Shown here piece by piece: positions 30,641 through 41,372 of a stretch of 64,000 nt of DNA. The translations under genes were made by a program, and so were the position numbers. This stretch comes from Nitrosomonas eutropha (GTDB lineage Bacteria > Pseudomonadota > Gammaproteobacteria > Burkholderiales > Nitrosomonadaceae), in assembly GCF_900116685.1 (NCBI RefSeq), contig NZ_FPBL01000002.1:186001-250000 (forward strand), in the 5' to 3' direction. Positions within the stretch are counted from its first letter, which is position 1. Each line of letters opens with the position of its first letter. The notes beneath the pieces are model-generated. The model made no database searches. It was not told the origin of the DNA and saw nothing but the letters and a program-made list of their open reading frames with translations.

Positions 30641-31021
30641 ATGTCCAGAATCTTTCTTGCGTTGGGGGCATTGAATGCATTTCTGTGTGTGGCACTGGGT
30701 GCCTTGGGAGCACATGGCCTTAAACCTATACTGACACCCGACATGCTTACCAATTTTCAGGTCGGTGTACAATATCACTTCTACCATTCAATCGGGCTGA
30801 TACTGGTTGGACTGGCGCTAGAACGATTCCCGCAAGCGCGCGCATTAAAATTTTCCGGCATTCTAATGATAACGGGAATTCTGTTATTCTCCGGCACATT
30901 GTATGTTGTCAGCCTCACCGGGTGGAAAGGATTGAGTATGACCGCTCCACTGGGCGGAATGTCCTACATGAGTGCCTGGCTTCTGTTTGCCTATGCTGTC
31001 TGGAGGAACAAACAGGCGTGA
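30641..31021 (+). CDS. DUF423 (YgdD-like) inner-membrane protein
   Basis: A 126-residue protein with four predicted helices. The family core FLCVALGAFGAHGLK is seen as FLCVALGALGAHGLKP (about residues 14-29), then QYHFYHSIGLILVG, and GGMSYMSAWLLFAYAVW at the end. Its function is unknown. It follows xseA by 67 bp on the same strand. Confidence 0.88.
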   Translation: MSRIFLALGALNAFLCVALGALGAHGLKPILTPDMLTNFQVGVQYHFYHSIGLILVGLALERFPQARALKFSGILMITGILLFSGTLYVVSLTGWKGLSMTAPLGGMSYMSAWLLFAYAVWRNKQA

Positions 31022-31081
31022 AACCATATTCCGGATTTCTACTACCAACCGCTATAAGATTGCAAAACAACAAAAAGTAAA

Positions 31082-32254
31082 ATGACAGAACGTTTCTTCG
31101 CTCCCTGTCCGCGTGGGTTGGAATCTGTTCTGGCAACAGAACTTGAACGTCTTGAAGCGACCTCTATTGAAATTTCACCCGGAGGAGTAGCTTTCCGTGG
31201 AAGCTGGCTAACCTGTTACCAGGCCAATCTTGAAAGTCGCATCGCCAGCCGCATTTTGTGGCAAGTAGCCAGAGATCAGTACCGTAGTGAAACCGACATT
31301 TATGACATCACGCATGGCTTGTCCTGGCTCGACTGGTTTGAGCCACGATTGACAATAAAGATCAATCTGGCTGCAATTAAATGTCCGCTACGCAGTCTTG
31401 ATTTCATTACACTCCGAATCAAGGATGCAATCTGCGACAAATTTCGCGCCACCTGCGGCAAACGTCCTGACATCGACACCGCTACCCCCAATATGCGTAT
31501 TCACGGTTTTCTTGATGCGCGGCAATTTACCCTTTACCTGGATACTTCAGGCGAAGCATTATTCAAACGGGGGCTGCGTCAAACCCAGGGAGATGCTCCT
31601 TTGCGTGAAAACCTAGCTGCTGGCATCCTGGCACTGGCTGGCTGGCAACCTGGCATTCCATTGCTTGATCCAATGTGTGGTAGCGGAACTCTGTTACTGG
31701 AAGCAGCACAAATTGCCTGCCAGATTGCACCCGGCGCCGGGCGGCAATTTGCATTCGAAAATCTGAAGCTGTTTGATACCAACTCCTGGAAAAAACTTAA
31801 ACAAACAGCTACAAACCGCCAACGTGAACGTACATTCCAATCCATTTATGGCAGTGATCTGTACGGCAATGCACTGGTTAATGCTCGTGACAATCTGGCA
31901 ACAGCAGGATTAGCCGACTGCGTCGCGCTGAAACAGGCAAACGTTTTGGAAATTTCTCCTCCAGCCGAAACCGGCATGTTGATCAGTAATCCACCGTACG
32001 GCGTACGCGTTGGAGATCACCAGACATTGGCCAAATTTTATCCCCAATTGGGAAATGTACTGAAACAACGATTCAGTGGCTGGCAGGCTTTTCTACTGAC
32101 TGCTGATCCCCTGCTGGCAAAATCTATTCGGCTTACACCTTCGCGCCGAATTCCACTTTTTAATGGCACACTGGAATGTCGTTTATTCGAATACAGACTG
32201 GTTACCGGCAGCATGCGCAGAGAGAAACCACTAAATGAATCAAGCAAAAAATAG
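31082..32254 (+). CDS. THUMP-domain RNA methyltransferase (RlmL N-terminal/YpsC-like)
   Basis: A 390-residue protein. It begins FFAPCPRGLESVLATEL, a typical RNA methyltransferase N-terminus, followed by a THUMP domain (about residues 50-160). The Rossmann methyltransferase part has LLDPMCGSGTLLLEAA (SAM motif) and the catalytic ISNPPYGVRVGD (NPPY). The closest known role is guanine-N2 methylation of 23S rRNA. It lacks the second methyltransferase domain of the bifunctional E. coli RlmKL. Confidence 0.9.
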   Translation: MTERFFAPCPRGLESVLATELERLEATSIEISPGGVAFRGSWLTCYQANLESRIASRILWQVARDQYRSETDIYDITHGLSWLDWFEPRLTIKINLAAIKCPLRSLDFITLRIKDAICDKFRATCGKRPDIDTATPNMRIHGFLDARQFTLYLDTSGEALFKRGLRQTQGDAPLRENLAAGILALAGWQPGIPLLDPMCGSGTLLLEAAQIACQIAPGAGRQFAFENLKLFDTNSWKKLKQTATNRQRERTFQSIYGSDLYGNALVNARDNLATAGLADCVALKQANVLEISPPAETGMLISNPPYGVRVGDHQTLAKFYPQLGNVLKQRFSGWQAFLLTADPLLAKSIRLTPSRRIPLFNGTLECRLFEYRLVTGSMRREKPLNESSKK

Positions 32255-32276
32255 TTATAAACTTTAAGACAGAGTT

Positions 32277-32765
32277 ATGAGAATAATCTTTCTACTGATT
32301 TTTTTTGCCTGTGCCGGATTAATTGGCTATGCACTTTATCTGCAACTAATAGATGGATTGCTACCCTGCCCGTTATGCATCTTCCAGCGCATTGCCTACT
32401 GGCTGATCGGGATTACTGCTTTATTTACATTCATACATAATACACAATCACTGGGACGACATATCTACTGTGGATTAATCGTTTTATTTTCACTGGCAGG
32501 TGCTACCGTTGCCGGCCGACAAGCCTGGTTAATACGTTTTCCTGAAGCATTCGAATGCGGCATCAGCCCGGAAGAAGCTTTTTTGAACGAATTGCCTCTC
32601 GCACAATGGTGGCCGGATATGTTTGAAGCCAACGGTGACTGCAGTGATAGCACCTGGCAATTCCTATCATTGATGCTGCCTGACTGGTCATTACTCATAT
32701 TTTTGGCATTCGGAATTATTGTAGGATTACTCTGGCACAAGAAATATAACTTTATTAATCAATAA
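32277..32765 (+). CDS. dsbB: Disulfide bond formation protein DsbB
   Basis: A 162-residue membrane protein with four helices. The redox CPLC pair is at about residues 32-35 (LLPCPLCIFQR). The second periplasmic pair is formed by Cys in FECGISPEE and in NGDCSDS. It reoxidises DsbA and passes electrons to quinone. It starts 22 bp after the RNA methyltransferase gene. Confidence 0.93.
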   Translation: MRIIFLLIFFACAGLIGYALYLQLIDGLLPCPLCIFQRIAYWLIGITALFTFIHNTQSLGRHIYCGLIVLFSLAGATVAGRQAWLIRFPEAFECGISPEEAFLNELPLAQWWPDMFEANGDCSDSTWQFLSLMLPDWSLLIFLAFGIIVGLLWHKKYNFINQ

Positions 32766-33104
32766 CACGGCAGCCTGATTCATATCAATCCGGGATCCAG
32801 AAGGCTAACGGCCTCAAGGTTAATAGAAAAATATATGGAGTAGGTTTTGCGTACTTGAACTATTACTTACAAATAATTGGTGATGCGTTAAAAATCGAGG
32901 GATACATTCGGTTTATGTGAGCCGTGTAAACGCTAGTCTCTCTGGCAGCTTTTCCCAACCAGGAATAACATCTGCTTCCATTGAAATAACCTTACAGTGC
33001 ATAAAGTTTCTTGTAAGCAACTTTACATCTACTGCGATTAATAATCAGTAATAACAGTATAGTATCCTGCATAAGCTCTTCAACTAATAAAAGGATAGCA
33101 TGTC
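32766..33104. other. Non-coding stretch between dsbB and the RidA gene
   Basis: About 339 bases. No gene with coding character was seen. A probable ribosome site (AAAGGA) lies just before the RidA start at 33105; otherwise I see nothing I can name. Confidence 0.6.
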
Positions 33105-33494
33105 ATGACGCGTAAACTTATTAGCTCAGGTTCTACATTTGAAAAGGAAATTGGTTATTCGCGTGCAGTTGTCGTAGATAACTGGATATTAGTATCCGGT
33201 ACAACAGGTTTCGATTACAGCAAAATGATTATTTCTGATGATTTGCTGGAACAGGCGGAGCAGTGTTTCAAAAATATTGAAATCGCACTCAATCAGGCAG
33301 AATCGAGCATGAAAGATGTGGTACGAGTTACTTATGTATTTCCTGAAACAGAAGATTTTGAGAAATGTTGGCCAGTAATGCGTAAATATCTGGGAGATAT
33401 CAGGCCATCCGCCATGATGCTAACCGCAGCTTTATCAGATCCACGCATGAAAATAGAGATTCAGGTGACAGCTTATCGCAATACTAAAACTTGA
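33105..33494 (+). CDS. RidA/YjgF/YER057c family protein
   Basis: A 129-residue protein. Family features are GYSRAVVVDNWILVSGTTGFD and the region VRVTYVFPETEDFEKCWPVM, followed by RPSAMMLTAALSDPRMKIEIQVTAYR. RidA-type members hydrolyse reactive enamine/imine intermediates, but this subfamily, with a less conserved catalytic Arg context, may have another role. It has its own ribosome site and stands alone on the plus strand. Confidence 0.88.
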   Translation: MTRKLISSGSTFEKEIGYSRAVVVDNWILVSGTTGFDYSKMIISDDLLEQAEQCFKNIEIALNQAESSMKDVVRVTYVFPETEDFEKCWPVMRKYLGDIRPSAMMLTAALSDPRMKIEIQVTAYRNTKT

Positions 33495-33700
33495 TCTTTC
33501 CATTCAAGCATTCAGGATGAAGAGTGTTTACTAAAAAAACAACTCAACGTCCCGATAGGCTGCTTATACAGTAAGCCAGCCCTAAATAACTGCAGTATTC
33601 ATGGCTTCACGCCAAGATCTGTTGAGATTCGATATCCGTTGTATAGCGGATTGTGCCTCAACCTAAATTTGTCCATCAAGCGTAAATTCTATGGGTTTCT

Positions 33701-34056
33701 AATGGATTATTGGGGATATGAACGGAGGCGCGGCGAGCAAAGATAGAGCCACATTGTTTGGGCAAGACAGGCATCTGGGACGCAGCGGTACGAACAATTA
33801 ATTGCCAGTTTGCAGATACATATGCACAAGCAATCCTTGGCGTGACTTATCAGCTGAATTTGGCAAATGGAACACGATCTTTTTAACCGCTTTCGGGACT
33901 AGAGCAGGGTTGGCCTGTGTATTCAAACGTTTGTTCAACGCCATCAGTAACCAATCGGATATAGAATGCGCAATGATTAAGCCACAATTGACTGACATCG
34001 AGGATTGCAGAGGCACAATCACGATCTGGGGTATACATAAAATATGGACAAGCTGA
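33701..34056 (+). pseudogene. IS5-family (IS427 group) transposase remnant
   Basis: Translated pieces resemble the N-terminal part of an IS5-family transposase. One frame gives RIEPHCLGKTG-like sequence near 33745, another GRSGTNN near 33778, and a third WRDLSAEFGKWNTIF, VFKRLFNAIS and DIECAMI over 33837-33980. The order matches the family, but frames change and the catalytic domain is missing. It is an old, truncated insertion. No inverted repeats were located. Confidence 0.7.
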
Positions 34057-34265
34057 CATATACAGGCTGTTGTGGCATGCATTGCATTATAGGAGCTAAG
34101 CAGCTGGAAGTCGGCAAGAGATGGTAAAGAGATATGTTCATCTTTCCAGCAACTATTTAGCCAAATATGCGGAAAAAATGAGCGGAGAAATTCACTGACT
34201 GGTTACGTTTTTGGGGACAGGTAATAATACAAATAATAAATAAATACCGTAACCTATTGATTTAA
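34057..34265. other. Non-coding stretch before tRNA-Thr, probably IS-derived
   Basis: About 209 bases after the IS5 remnant hold no ORF with coding character and no recognisable transposase. Together with 33495-33700 it forms a long gene-poor gap left by the decayed element. Confidence 0.45.
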
Positions 34266-34341
34266 TGGTGCCGGCAGCAAGAATTGAACTCGCGACCTTC
34301 TGATTACAAATCAGCTGCTCTACCAACTGAGCTATGCCGGC
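34266..34341 (-). tRNA. tRNA-Thr (anticodon UGU)
   Basis: A 76-base cloverleaf on the minus strand with an encoded CCA at 34266-34268. The acceptor GCCGGCA pairs with TGCCGGC. The anticodon stem-loop CTGATTTGTAATCAG places UGU in the loop. The T arm has GTTCAATTC. Confidence 0.95.
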
Positions 34342-34349
34342 AAATAACA

Positions 34350-34778
34350 CTATTTTACAATTTTTAAAAAAGCTTTATTTTGTTGTTTATTTTCAATGGA
34401 TAAAGCCTGGTCTTTCTGTAAAATAGAGTCATCTACGCAACTTTCCTTAATCCGTTCCATATTAATCTCCGGAATAAAGGTAAGTCCTTGCCCTGATTCT
34501 CGCGCAAATACTGCAGATACAGCTTCAATCATGATCCTGATTTTTTTTGGTACTCCATTAAATCGAGTTACAAATTGAATTATTGTATTATCAATTTGTA
34601 AATCATTCACTGATTGGCTGCTTATATTAAGTATAATTTCTTTATTCTTAAATAACTCAGTCGGAATACCAGAACATCCATCTTCTAATACTGAGATATA
34701 AGGGCAATATTCATTATTAATACACCACTCATGGACTGCATGTATTAAATAAGGTTTGATTGAAGAGACATTATTCAT
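34350..34778 (-). CDS. sspB: ClpXP protease specificity-enhancing factor SspB
   Basis: A 142-residue protein. The fold region has KPYLIHAVHEWCINNEYCPYISV, GIPTELFKNKEIILNISSQSVNDLQI and the beta strand with FNGVPKKIRIMI and VFARESGQG. SspB tethers ssrA-tagged proteins to ClpX. The C-terminal tail is less conserved. Its start overlaps the sspA stop by 4 bp, a conserved pair. Confidence 0.92.
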   Translation of the reverse strand: MNNVSSIKPYLIHAVHEWCINNEYCPYISVLEDGCSGIPTELFKNKEIILNISSQSVNDLQIDNTIIQFVTRFNGVPKKIRIMIEAVSAVFARESGQGLTFIPEINMERIKESCVDDSILQKDQALSIENKQQNKAFLKIVK

Positions 34779-35374
34779 TTACGCATCAATTTTTCAGCTG
34801 GAGTCAATGCTTCAATAAATAGCGGTCTGCTAAAAAGCCTTTCAGCATACTTTAGCAACGCAGCAGCCTGCTTTGGTAGCTTGATCCCATAGTGATCAAG
34901 TCTCCACAATAACGGAGCAATTACCACATCCAGCATGGTATATTCATCTCCCAGCATATATCTCTGTTTGTCAAAGATAGGGGCAATCATTGTCAATCCA
35001 TTCGTAATTTCTATGCGAATTTTGTCTGCTGCTTTTTGATTGCCCTGCTCCAGAGACTCAACATGGCAGAAAAGTTCTTTCTCAAATCGGTGTAATAATA
35101 ATCTTGCGCGAGCACGCATCACTGGTTCCGCAGGCATTAATTGCGGATGGGGGAAACGATCATCAATATATTCATTGATGATGTTTGCTTCGTACAATAC
35201 AAGATCTCTTTCAACCAGGATTGGTACTTTTCCGTGTGAACTAATTACAGCGATATCCTCAGGTATATTATTAGGATCAACATCGATAACCTGAAAATCC
35301 ATGTCCTTTTCATGCAATACAATTCGACAACGATGGCTGAAAGGACAAGTTGCTGTTGAATATAATGTCATCAT
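34775..35374 (-). CDS. sspA: Stringent starvation protein A (GST fold)
   Basis: A 199-residue GST-like protein: LYSTATCPFSHRCRIVLHEKDMDFQVIDVD, then GKVPILVERDLVLYEANIINEYIDDRFPHP, the thioredoxin-fold half, and an all-helical C-terminal half. SspA binds RNA polymerase in starvation. The order petA-petB-petC-sspA-sspB on the same strand is the usual arrangement in proteobacteria. Confidence 0.93.
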   Translation of the reverse strand: MMTLYSTATCPFSHRCRIVLHEKDMDFQVIDVDPNNIPEDIAVISSHGKVPILVERDLVLYEANIINEYIDDRFPHPQLMPAEPVMRARARLLLHRFEKELFCHVESLEQGNQKAADKIRIEITNGLTMIAPIFDKQRYMLGDEYTMLDVVIAPLLWRLDHYGIKLPKQAAALLKYAERLFSRPLFIEALTPAEKLMRK

Positions 35375-35425
35375 AGCTTCTGTATAACAAATAATTAACT
35401 CACAGAAGATAACTCTGAAGAATCT

Positions 35426-36130
35426 TCAATGTATATCTCTCCAGTATTCTTTCTTAAGTAGATAGGTTAACCCAAGCATACCAAACAGAAACAGCAATAC
35501 GATGATTCCAAGCTCTTTACGATAAGATGCATGTGGTTCACCTAAATAAACCATATAATTTACTAAATCAGCTACAAATTTATCGTATTCCTCTTTTGTC
35601 ATCGTCCCCGATTTTGTTAAAGCCAAGTTCTTGGTTCCCGGCTCCAGTGTCTGCCATCCCTGCAAATGATGCAGAACGTGAGGCATTGCAACTTTGTCAA
35701 AAATTAGGTTATTCCAACCGCTATAAGTGGACGTGTCCTGATAAAAAGTACGCAAATAAGTATACAACCAATCTGCTCCACGGGATCGAGCGATAACAGA
35801 TAAATCTGGAGGAGCCACACCAAACCATTGCTCAGCCTCTTTCTTTCTCATAGCTGCTTCCATAAGATCGCCAGTCTTTTGTCCGGTACGAATAAGTTCC
35901 GTACGAATATCATCCTCACTCATCCCGATATCACGATGTCGGTTATAGCGCATAAAATCAGCGCCATGACACGTAAGACAGTATTCAACGAAACTATTGG
36001 CACCGCGTTTCAGCGATTCCTTATCAGTTCTATCTATAGGAGCTTTGTCTAACTCAACTTCCTGCCCGGAAGAATGTGCGACAAAAGGAGTTAGTAATAC
36101 AGCCAGTAATAAAATTTTTATCATTCTCAT
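35426..36130 (-). CDS. petC: Cytochrome c1 of the bc1 complex
   Basis: A 234-residue c-type cytochrome. A signal peptide leads to SSGQEVELDKAP, and haem is bound covalently by the CLTCH motif (about residues 51-55). The axial Met is likely in the later MPHVLHHLQ region. A C-terminal helix (LGIIVLLFLFGMLGLTYLL) anchors it. It passes electrons from the Rieske protein to soluble cytochromes. Its start overlaps the petB stop by 4 bp. Confidence 0.95.
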   Translation of the reverse strand: MRMIKILLLAVLLTPFVAHSSGQEVELDKAPIDRTDKESLKRGANSFVEYCLTCHGADFMRYNRHRDIGMSEDDIRTELIRTGQKTGDLMEAAMRKKEAEQWFGVAPPDLSVIARSRGADWLYTYLRTFYQDTSTYSGWNNLIFDKVAMPHVLHHLQGWQTLEPGTKNLALTKSGTMTKEEYDKFVADLVNYMVYLGEPHASYRKELGIIVLLFLFGMLGLTYLLKKEYWRDIH

Positions 36131-37374
36131 TTTGTTACATTCTCTGGTTCAGGTTTAACTTTATCTATTTTGCTATACCACGGCATCAGCAGAAAGAAAG
36201 CAAAATAAATCGTAGTAAAGATTTGTGCCAGTAAAGTATGCAAAGGTGTTACCGATTTAGTTCCCAACCATCCGAGAACAAAAAAGCTGATCACAAAAAG
36301 AGTCAACGCAATTTTAAAATAAGGCCCTTTATAACGGATTGATTTAACCGGACTGCGATCCAGCCAAGGCAGGAAACAAAAGATAACCACAGCCGCCGCC
36401 ATTAAAATCACACCCCATAACTTGGCATCCACACCCAAAAAATTCACTGTCACTGCACGCAACATGGAGTAATACGGGGTGAAATACCATACCGGGGCAA
36501 TATGATCCGGGGTATGCAAAGGATTAGCTGGTATAAAATTATTATCTTCCAGAAAATACCCACCCATTTCTGGCGCAAAGAAAATAATCCCACAGAATAC
36601 AATCAAAAACCCAACTACCCCAAAGATATCCTTAACCGTGTAATAAGGATGAAATGGTATGCCATCGACCGGAATCCCGGTTTGTGGATCTTTGTTAACC
36701 TTAATCTCTATACCATCAGGATTATTGGATCCCGTTTCGTGCAAAGCAATGATATGCACAAACACCAGCACTACAATCAAAACAGGAAGTGTGACCACGT
36801 GATAAGCAAAAAACCGGTTTAAAGCTGCATCCGACAACATGAAGTCGCCGAGAATCCAGTTTGACAAGGTGTCGCCTATAAGTGGTATTGCTCCAAACAT
36901 ACTGACGATAACCTGAGCTCCCCAATAGGACATTTGACCCCATGGCAAAATATATCCTGTAAAGGCCAGGCTCATCAGAACAAAAAATATAGCCATACCT
37001 ATCAACCACAGCAGTTCACGAGGCTTTCGGTAAGATCCGTACATCATTCCGCGAAACATGTGTAGATAAACCACCACAAAAAACATGGAAGCGCCAGTTG
37101 AATGCATATACCTGATCAACCAGCCAAAATCTACATCTCGCATGATATATTCAACCGATGCAAAAGCCATTCCAGCATCAGGCTTATAACTCATGGTCAG
37201 AAAAATACCTGTCAGTAGCTGATTAACCAGCACCAATAGCGCTAACGATCCAAAGTAATACCAAAAATTGAAATTCTTGGGAGCATAATATTCAGATAGG
37301 TGCGCTTTCCAGGTAATTGTCAAAGGAAAACGCTTGTCTATCCATTCCATCATTGAATTTTGCTGTTTATTCAT
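36127..37374 (-). CDS. petB: Cytochrome b of the bc1 complex
   Basis: A 415-residue integral membrane protein from the ATG at 37374 (MNKQQNSMMEW). An upstream start would overlap petA. Eight or so helices include LIRYMHSTGASMFFVVVYLHMFRG and the Qo-site PEWY-type region, here as PVWYFTPYYSMLRA. Two pairs of His coordinate the b haems. It is the quinol-oxidising core of the complex. ATG lies one base after the petA stop (TAA-A-ATG). Confidence 0.96.
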   Translation of the reverse strand: MNKQQNSMMEWIDKRFPLTITWKAHLSEYYAPKNFNFWYYFGSLALLVLVNQLLTGIFLTMSYKPDAGMAFASVEYIMRDVDFGWLIRYMHSTGASMFFVVVYLHMFRGMMYGSYRKPRELLWLIGMAIFFVLMSLAFTGYILPWGQMSYWGAQVIVSMFGAIPLIGDTLSNWILGDFMLSDAALNRFFAYHVVTLPVLIVVLVFVHIIALHETGSNNPDGIEIKVNKDPQTGIPVDGIPFHPYYTVKDIFGVVGFLIVFCGIIFFAPEMGGYFLEDNNFIPANPLHTPDHIAPVWYFTPYYSMLRAVTVNFLGVDAKLWGVILMAAAVVIFCFLPWLDRSPVKSIRYKGPYFKIALTLFVISFFVLGWLGTKSVTPLHTLLAQIFTTIYFAFFLLMPWYSKIDKVKPEPENVTK

Positions 37375-37375
37375 T

Positions 37376-37981
37376 TTAGGCGGACTCTTTACTGTCAGAA
37401 CCAACTAAAAGTTGGTTATCACTTAAATAGGTATAAGGAGGTACTACCAGGTTGGTAGGAGCCGGTACGTTTTTATAGACACGACCAGCTAAGTCAAACT
37501 TGGATCCATGACAAGGGCAAAAAAACCCTCCTAACCAGTCTGCACCCAGATCAGCAGGCGCTATATCCTTCCGATACACCGGGGAACATCCAAGATGTGT
37601 ACAAACTCCCAGCACAACCAGTATCTCGGGTTTAATTGATCTTGTCGGGTTTTGCGCGTAAGGAGGCTGTTGATCCCGCTCAGAGTTTGGGTCAGCCAGC
37701 TGGTCATTTAATTTCTTCAGATCATCCAGCATTTCAGAAGTACGCTTAAGCACCCAAACAGGCTTTCCTCGCCACTCAGCTGTTAGCAACATGCCTGATT
37801 CCAGCTTGCTGATATCCACTTCAACCGGCGCCCCCGCAGCTTTAGCTCGTTCACTAGGCATCATGCTACGTAAAAAAGGTGTTGCCACACCCGCGCCAGC
37901 AACTACCCCAGCAACCGAAGTGGCCACCAGTAAAAAGCGACGTCGCCCGCTCATCTTTCCGTTATCACCACTGTCTGTCAT
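37376..37981 (-). CDS. petA: Rieske iron-sulfur subunit of the bc1 complex
   Basis: A 201-residue protein. A twin-arginine-type N-terminus (GRRRFLLVATSVAGVVAGAG) is followed by the soluble [2Fe-2S] domain. The cluster motifs are CTHLGCSPV and CPCHGSKFDLAGRV. It shuttles electrons from the quinol site to cytochrome c1. It is the first gene of petABC and is tightly coupled to petB. Confidence 0.96.
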   Translation of the reverse strand: MTDSGDNGKMSGRRRFLLVATSVAGVVAGAGVATPFLRSMMPSERAKAAGAPVEVDISKLESGMLLTAEWRGKPVWVLKRTSEMLDDLKKLNDQLADPNSERDQQPPYAQNPTRSIKPEILVVLGVCTHLGCSPVYRKDIAPADLGADWLGGFFCPCHGSKFDLAGRVYKNVPAPTNLVVPPYTYLSDNQLLVGSDSKESA

Positions 37982-38152
37982 TTTCTAACAATTCCATTTC
38001 ATTAATTACCAGCTAATCAATAACACACTTAACTCCGGCACCTTAAAGCACACGAATTTCTAAAAATGGCACCCTTTTAAAAAGCGCAATTATTTTAGCA
38101 CAGACTATACTCGCCAAGATAGATTGATTACTATCGACTAATTAACATAACC

Positions 38153-40882
38153 TTAATCTAATCTACCATGACATTGCTTATATTTCTTGCCTGATCCACA
38201 AGGACATGGATCATTCCGTCCAATCTTGTCATTTTTACGTACAAATGGTTGTTGCTTGGCTTCGTGACTCTCCACAACCGATTGTTGCTCCTCTTCTGCC
38301 TCACTATAAGCAGCATGATGATATTGCAAATTTCTCGGAGTTGAGGTTTCCGCTACTGATTCAACCTGCTGCTCACTACGGATTTGCACGGTCATAAGAA
38401 TCTTTGTTACATCAGCTTTAATCGCATCGAGCATCCCTGCAAACAGCTCAAAAGCTTCTCTTTTATATTCCTGCTTAGGATTCTGTTGAGCATAGCCGCG
38501 CAAATGAATCCCTTGTCTCAAATGATCCAGCGCAGCCAAGTGTTCACGCCAATGTGAGTCCATACTGTGCAGCATCACCATACGCTCATATTGATTCATG
38601 ATGGATGCACCCACCTGCTCAACTTTACCCTGATAGCCGGTATTCACGGATTCCATAATACGACCACGCAGGTTTTCTTCATGCAGCTCACTATCGGCTT
38701 CCAACCATTCCTGCACGGGAATTCGCAAGTGAAACTCACTGGCCAGGGCTTTCTCCAGCCCAGGAACATCCCATTGCTCTTCTATGCTTTGTGCAGGAAT
38801 ATAAAGGCTAACAAGTTGATTTACTACACTCTCACGAATAGCGCTAACAGTTTCTGAAATACCTTGCTCGGCATCCAGCAACTCGTTGCGCTGCTGATAA
38901 ATAACCTTGCGCTGATCATTGGCCACATCGTCATATTCCAGTAATTGCTTGCGAATATCAAAATTTCTGGCCTCGACCTTTTTCTGAGCATTTTCTATGG
39001 CACGCGTCACCCATGGGTGCTCGATTGCTTCTCCCTCTGGCATTTTAAGACGCGTCATAATATTGGCCACCCGATCGGAAGAAAAAATACGTAATAGTGG
39101 ATCTTCCAAGGAAAGATAAAAACGACTGGAGCCCGGATCACCCTGCCGGCCGGAACGTCCACGCAGCTGATTATCAATCCGGCGTGATTCATGCCGTTCA
39201 GTGCCAATGATATGCAATCCTCCCAGCTTGATTACCTCATCATGCCTGACTTGCCACGCTTGGCGGGTTTCCTTTGTTTTTTCTGTTTTGGTCATATCAT
39301 CAAGAGCATCATCTACCCGAATACGATTGATTACCTGCTCCAGATTTCCGCCCAGCACAATATCTGTTCCTCGACCAGCCATATTAGTCGCTATGGTCAC
39401 CATCTTCGATTGCCCTGCCTGAGCGATGATATCGGCCTCTCGTTCATGCTGCTTGGCGTTGAGAACCTGATGAGGCAACTTTTCCTTTGTTAGCATGGTT
39501 GAGAGCAATTCATTGTTTTCGATTGAGCCAGTTCCAACCAGGACTGGCTGTCCACGCTCGTAACAGTTCTTGATATCCGCAATAATCGCCTGATATTTTT
39601 CTCGTGCCGTACGAAAAACCTGATCCATACGATCTTCTCGCGCGATCGGACGGTGGGTTGGAATTATAACTGTCTCCAATCCATAGATTTGCTGAAACTC
39701 AAATGCCTCCGTATCAGCAGTACCGGTCATACCGGCAAGTTTTTCATACATCCTGAAATAATTCTGGAAAGTGATAGATGCTAAAGTTTGATTTTCTTTC
39801 TGAATGGAAACATTTTCTTTAGCTTCAACGGCCTGGTGCAATCCCTCTGACCACCGTCTTCCCGGCATTAAACGACCGGTAAATTCATCTACAATAACTA
39901 CTTCATCATTCTGCACAACATAATGCTGATCACGGTTGTATAACGCATGCGCACGCAATCCCGCATTAAAATGATGAATCAAGGTAATGTTAGCCGGATC
40001 ATACAAACTGGATTCTGCTGGCAGCAAACCAACCTCACCCAATAATTTCTCAGCATGTATAAATCCTTCTTCGCTCAGTAATACCTGTTGTGTTTTCTCA
40101 TCCACACTATAGTCACCCGGACTATTTTCATCCTTCTGCCGAGTAAGCCGGGGAATCAATACGTCAACACGTTTATAAACCTCGGTATCCCCTTCAGCCA
40201 TGCCGGAAATGATCAAAGGCGTTCGAGCTTCATCAATAAGGATCGAATCAACCTCGTCCACAATTGCAAAGTTAAGCACGCGTTGCACTCGTTCTGCGCT
40301 ATGCCCCACCATATTGTCACGCAGGTAATCAAAGCCATATTCGTTGTTCGTACCGTAAGTTATATCTGCACCATAAGCAGCCTGCTTGTCTTCATGAGGC
40401 ATCTGCGATAGAACCACCCCGACACTCAATCCGAGGAATTGATAAATCTGTCCCATCCATTCAGCATCACGCTTCGCCAAATAATCGTTGACCGTAACAA
40501 TATGTACTCCCTTTCCGGAAAGGGCATTAAGATAGATTGGCAGGGTGGCCATCAATGTCTTTCCCTCACCGGTACGCATCTCGGCGATTTTCCCTTCATG
40601 CAGCACCATTCCGCCGATTAGCTGTACATCGAAATGACGCATGCCAAGTACACGTTTGCTCGCCTCCCTGACTACAGCAAACGCTTCTGGCAGCAACTGA
40701 TCCAGTTTCTCACCATTTGAGATGCGTTGCTTGAACTCGCTCGTCTTGTTACACAGCTCCTCATCCGACAGCGGTGAAATGACAGCTTCCAGCTCATTGA
40801 TGGTGCGGACAATCCTTGAATATTGTTTTACCAACCGATCGTTACGACTACCAAAAATACCTTTTAGTAAATTGCTCAGCAT
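38153..40882 (-). CDS. secA: Preprotein translocase ATPase SecA
   Basis: A 909-residue motor. The Walker A motif is MRTGEGKTL (about residues 100-110), and the DEAD-like motif is in [23 protein letters not shown]. Later motifs [37 protein letters not shown] and a C-terminal zinc-binding [14 protein letters not shown] are present. It drives Sec-dependent export, including the secreted amyloid candidates below. It is divergent from the DUF721 gene. Confidence 0.97.
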   Translation of the reverse strand: MLSNLLKGIFGSRNDRLVKQYSRIVRTINELEAVISPLSDEELCNKTSEFKQRISNGEKLDQLLPEAFAVVREASKRVLGMRHFDVQLIGGMVLHEGKIAEMRTGEGKTLMATLPIYLNALSGKGVHIVTVNDYLAKRDAEWMGQIYQFLGLSVGVVLSQMPHEDKQAAYGADITYGTNNEYGFDYLRDNMVGHSAERVQRVLNFAIVDEVDSILIDEARTPLIISGMAEGDTEVYKRVDVLIPRLTRQKDENSPGDYSVDEKTQQVLLSEEGFIHAEKLLGEVGLLPAESSLYDPANITLIHHFNAGLRAHALYNRDQHYVVQNDEVVIVDEFTGRLMPGRRWSEGLHQAVEAKENVSIQKENQTLASITFQNYFRMYEKLAGMTGTADTEAFEFQQIYGLETVIIPTHRPIAREDRMDQVFRTAREKYQAIIADIKNCYERGQPVLVGTGSIENNELLSTMLTKEKLPHQVLNAKQHEREADIIAQAGQSKMVTIATNMAGRGTDIVLGGNLEQVINRIRVDDALDDMTKTEKTKETRQAWQVRHDEVIKLGGLHIIGTERHESRRIDNQLRGRSGRQGDPGSSRFYLSLEDPLLRIFSSDRVANIMTRLKMPEGEAIEHPWVTRAIENAQKKVEARNFDIRKQLLEYDDVANDQRKVIYQQRNELLDAEQGISETVSAIRESVVNQLVSLYIPAQSIEEQWDVPGLEKALASEFHLRIPVQEWLEADSELHEENLRGRIMESVNTGYQGKVEQVGASIMNQYERMVMLHSMDSHWREHLAALDHLRQGIHLRGYAQQNPKQEYKREAFELFAGMLDAIKADVTKILMTVQIRSEQQVESVAETSTPRNLQYHHAAYSEAEEEQQSVVESHEAKQQPFVRKNDKIGRNDPCPCGSGKKYKQCHGRLD

Positions 40883-41372
40883 GGGAAATTGTTGTTTATC
40901 TATTGATGTAAAAATGCACTGTAATACAGATCAACTATTAAACATGATCTATTTCACAGCAGGGGAAGCAGAGGAGCGCTGAAATTGCTTGCTGGTTGAC
41001 TCATGATCAGACCAGAATAACGTCATAGAAAATGCATGCAAGTGCATAATAGTTGCAGATATGTAACAAGGATAAATGGCACACATTATATTTGGATTCA
41101 GTGCGTTAAGTAGTGTTTGCTATGATCCGCACTTTTTTGTTTACACAATCACTTATCTGGCTGAGCATCAGCTGATCTAACTCATCGTACGTTAGGATAA
41201 ATTCCGCAGCGACACATCAAATCGTTGCGATAATAAAGTCTGACCATACTACCATAATCGAAATGATCAGCAGAAAAGACAATGGCTGTTTTAGTACCAG
41301 GTGCACCGCCCCAAACCCTGATTATCCAGCATAATCTTCAGTATTTATAATACGCATACAAAGTAAAATAGC
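40883..41372. other. Non-coding region between divergent secA and the DUF721 gene
   Basis: 490 bases without a gene. It must hold the promoters of both. I see no secM-like leader, no riboswitch and no strong repeat. Confidence 0.6.

Noticed and set aside
40883-41372. SecM-like leader peptide upstream of secA
   Set aside because: No short ORF with an arrest-like sequence lies on the minus strand before secA.
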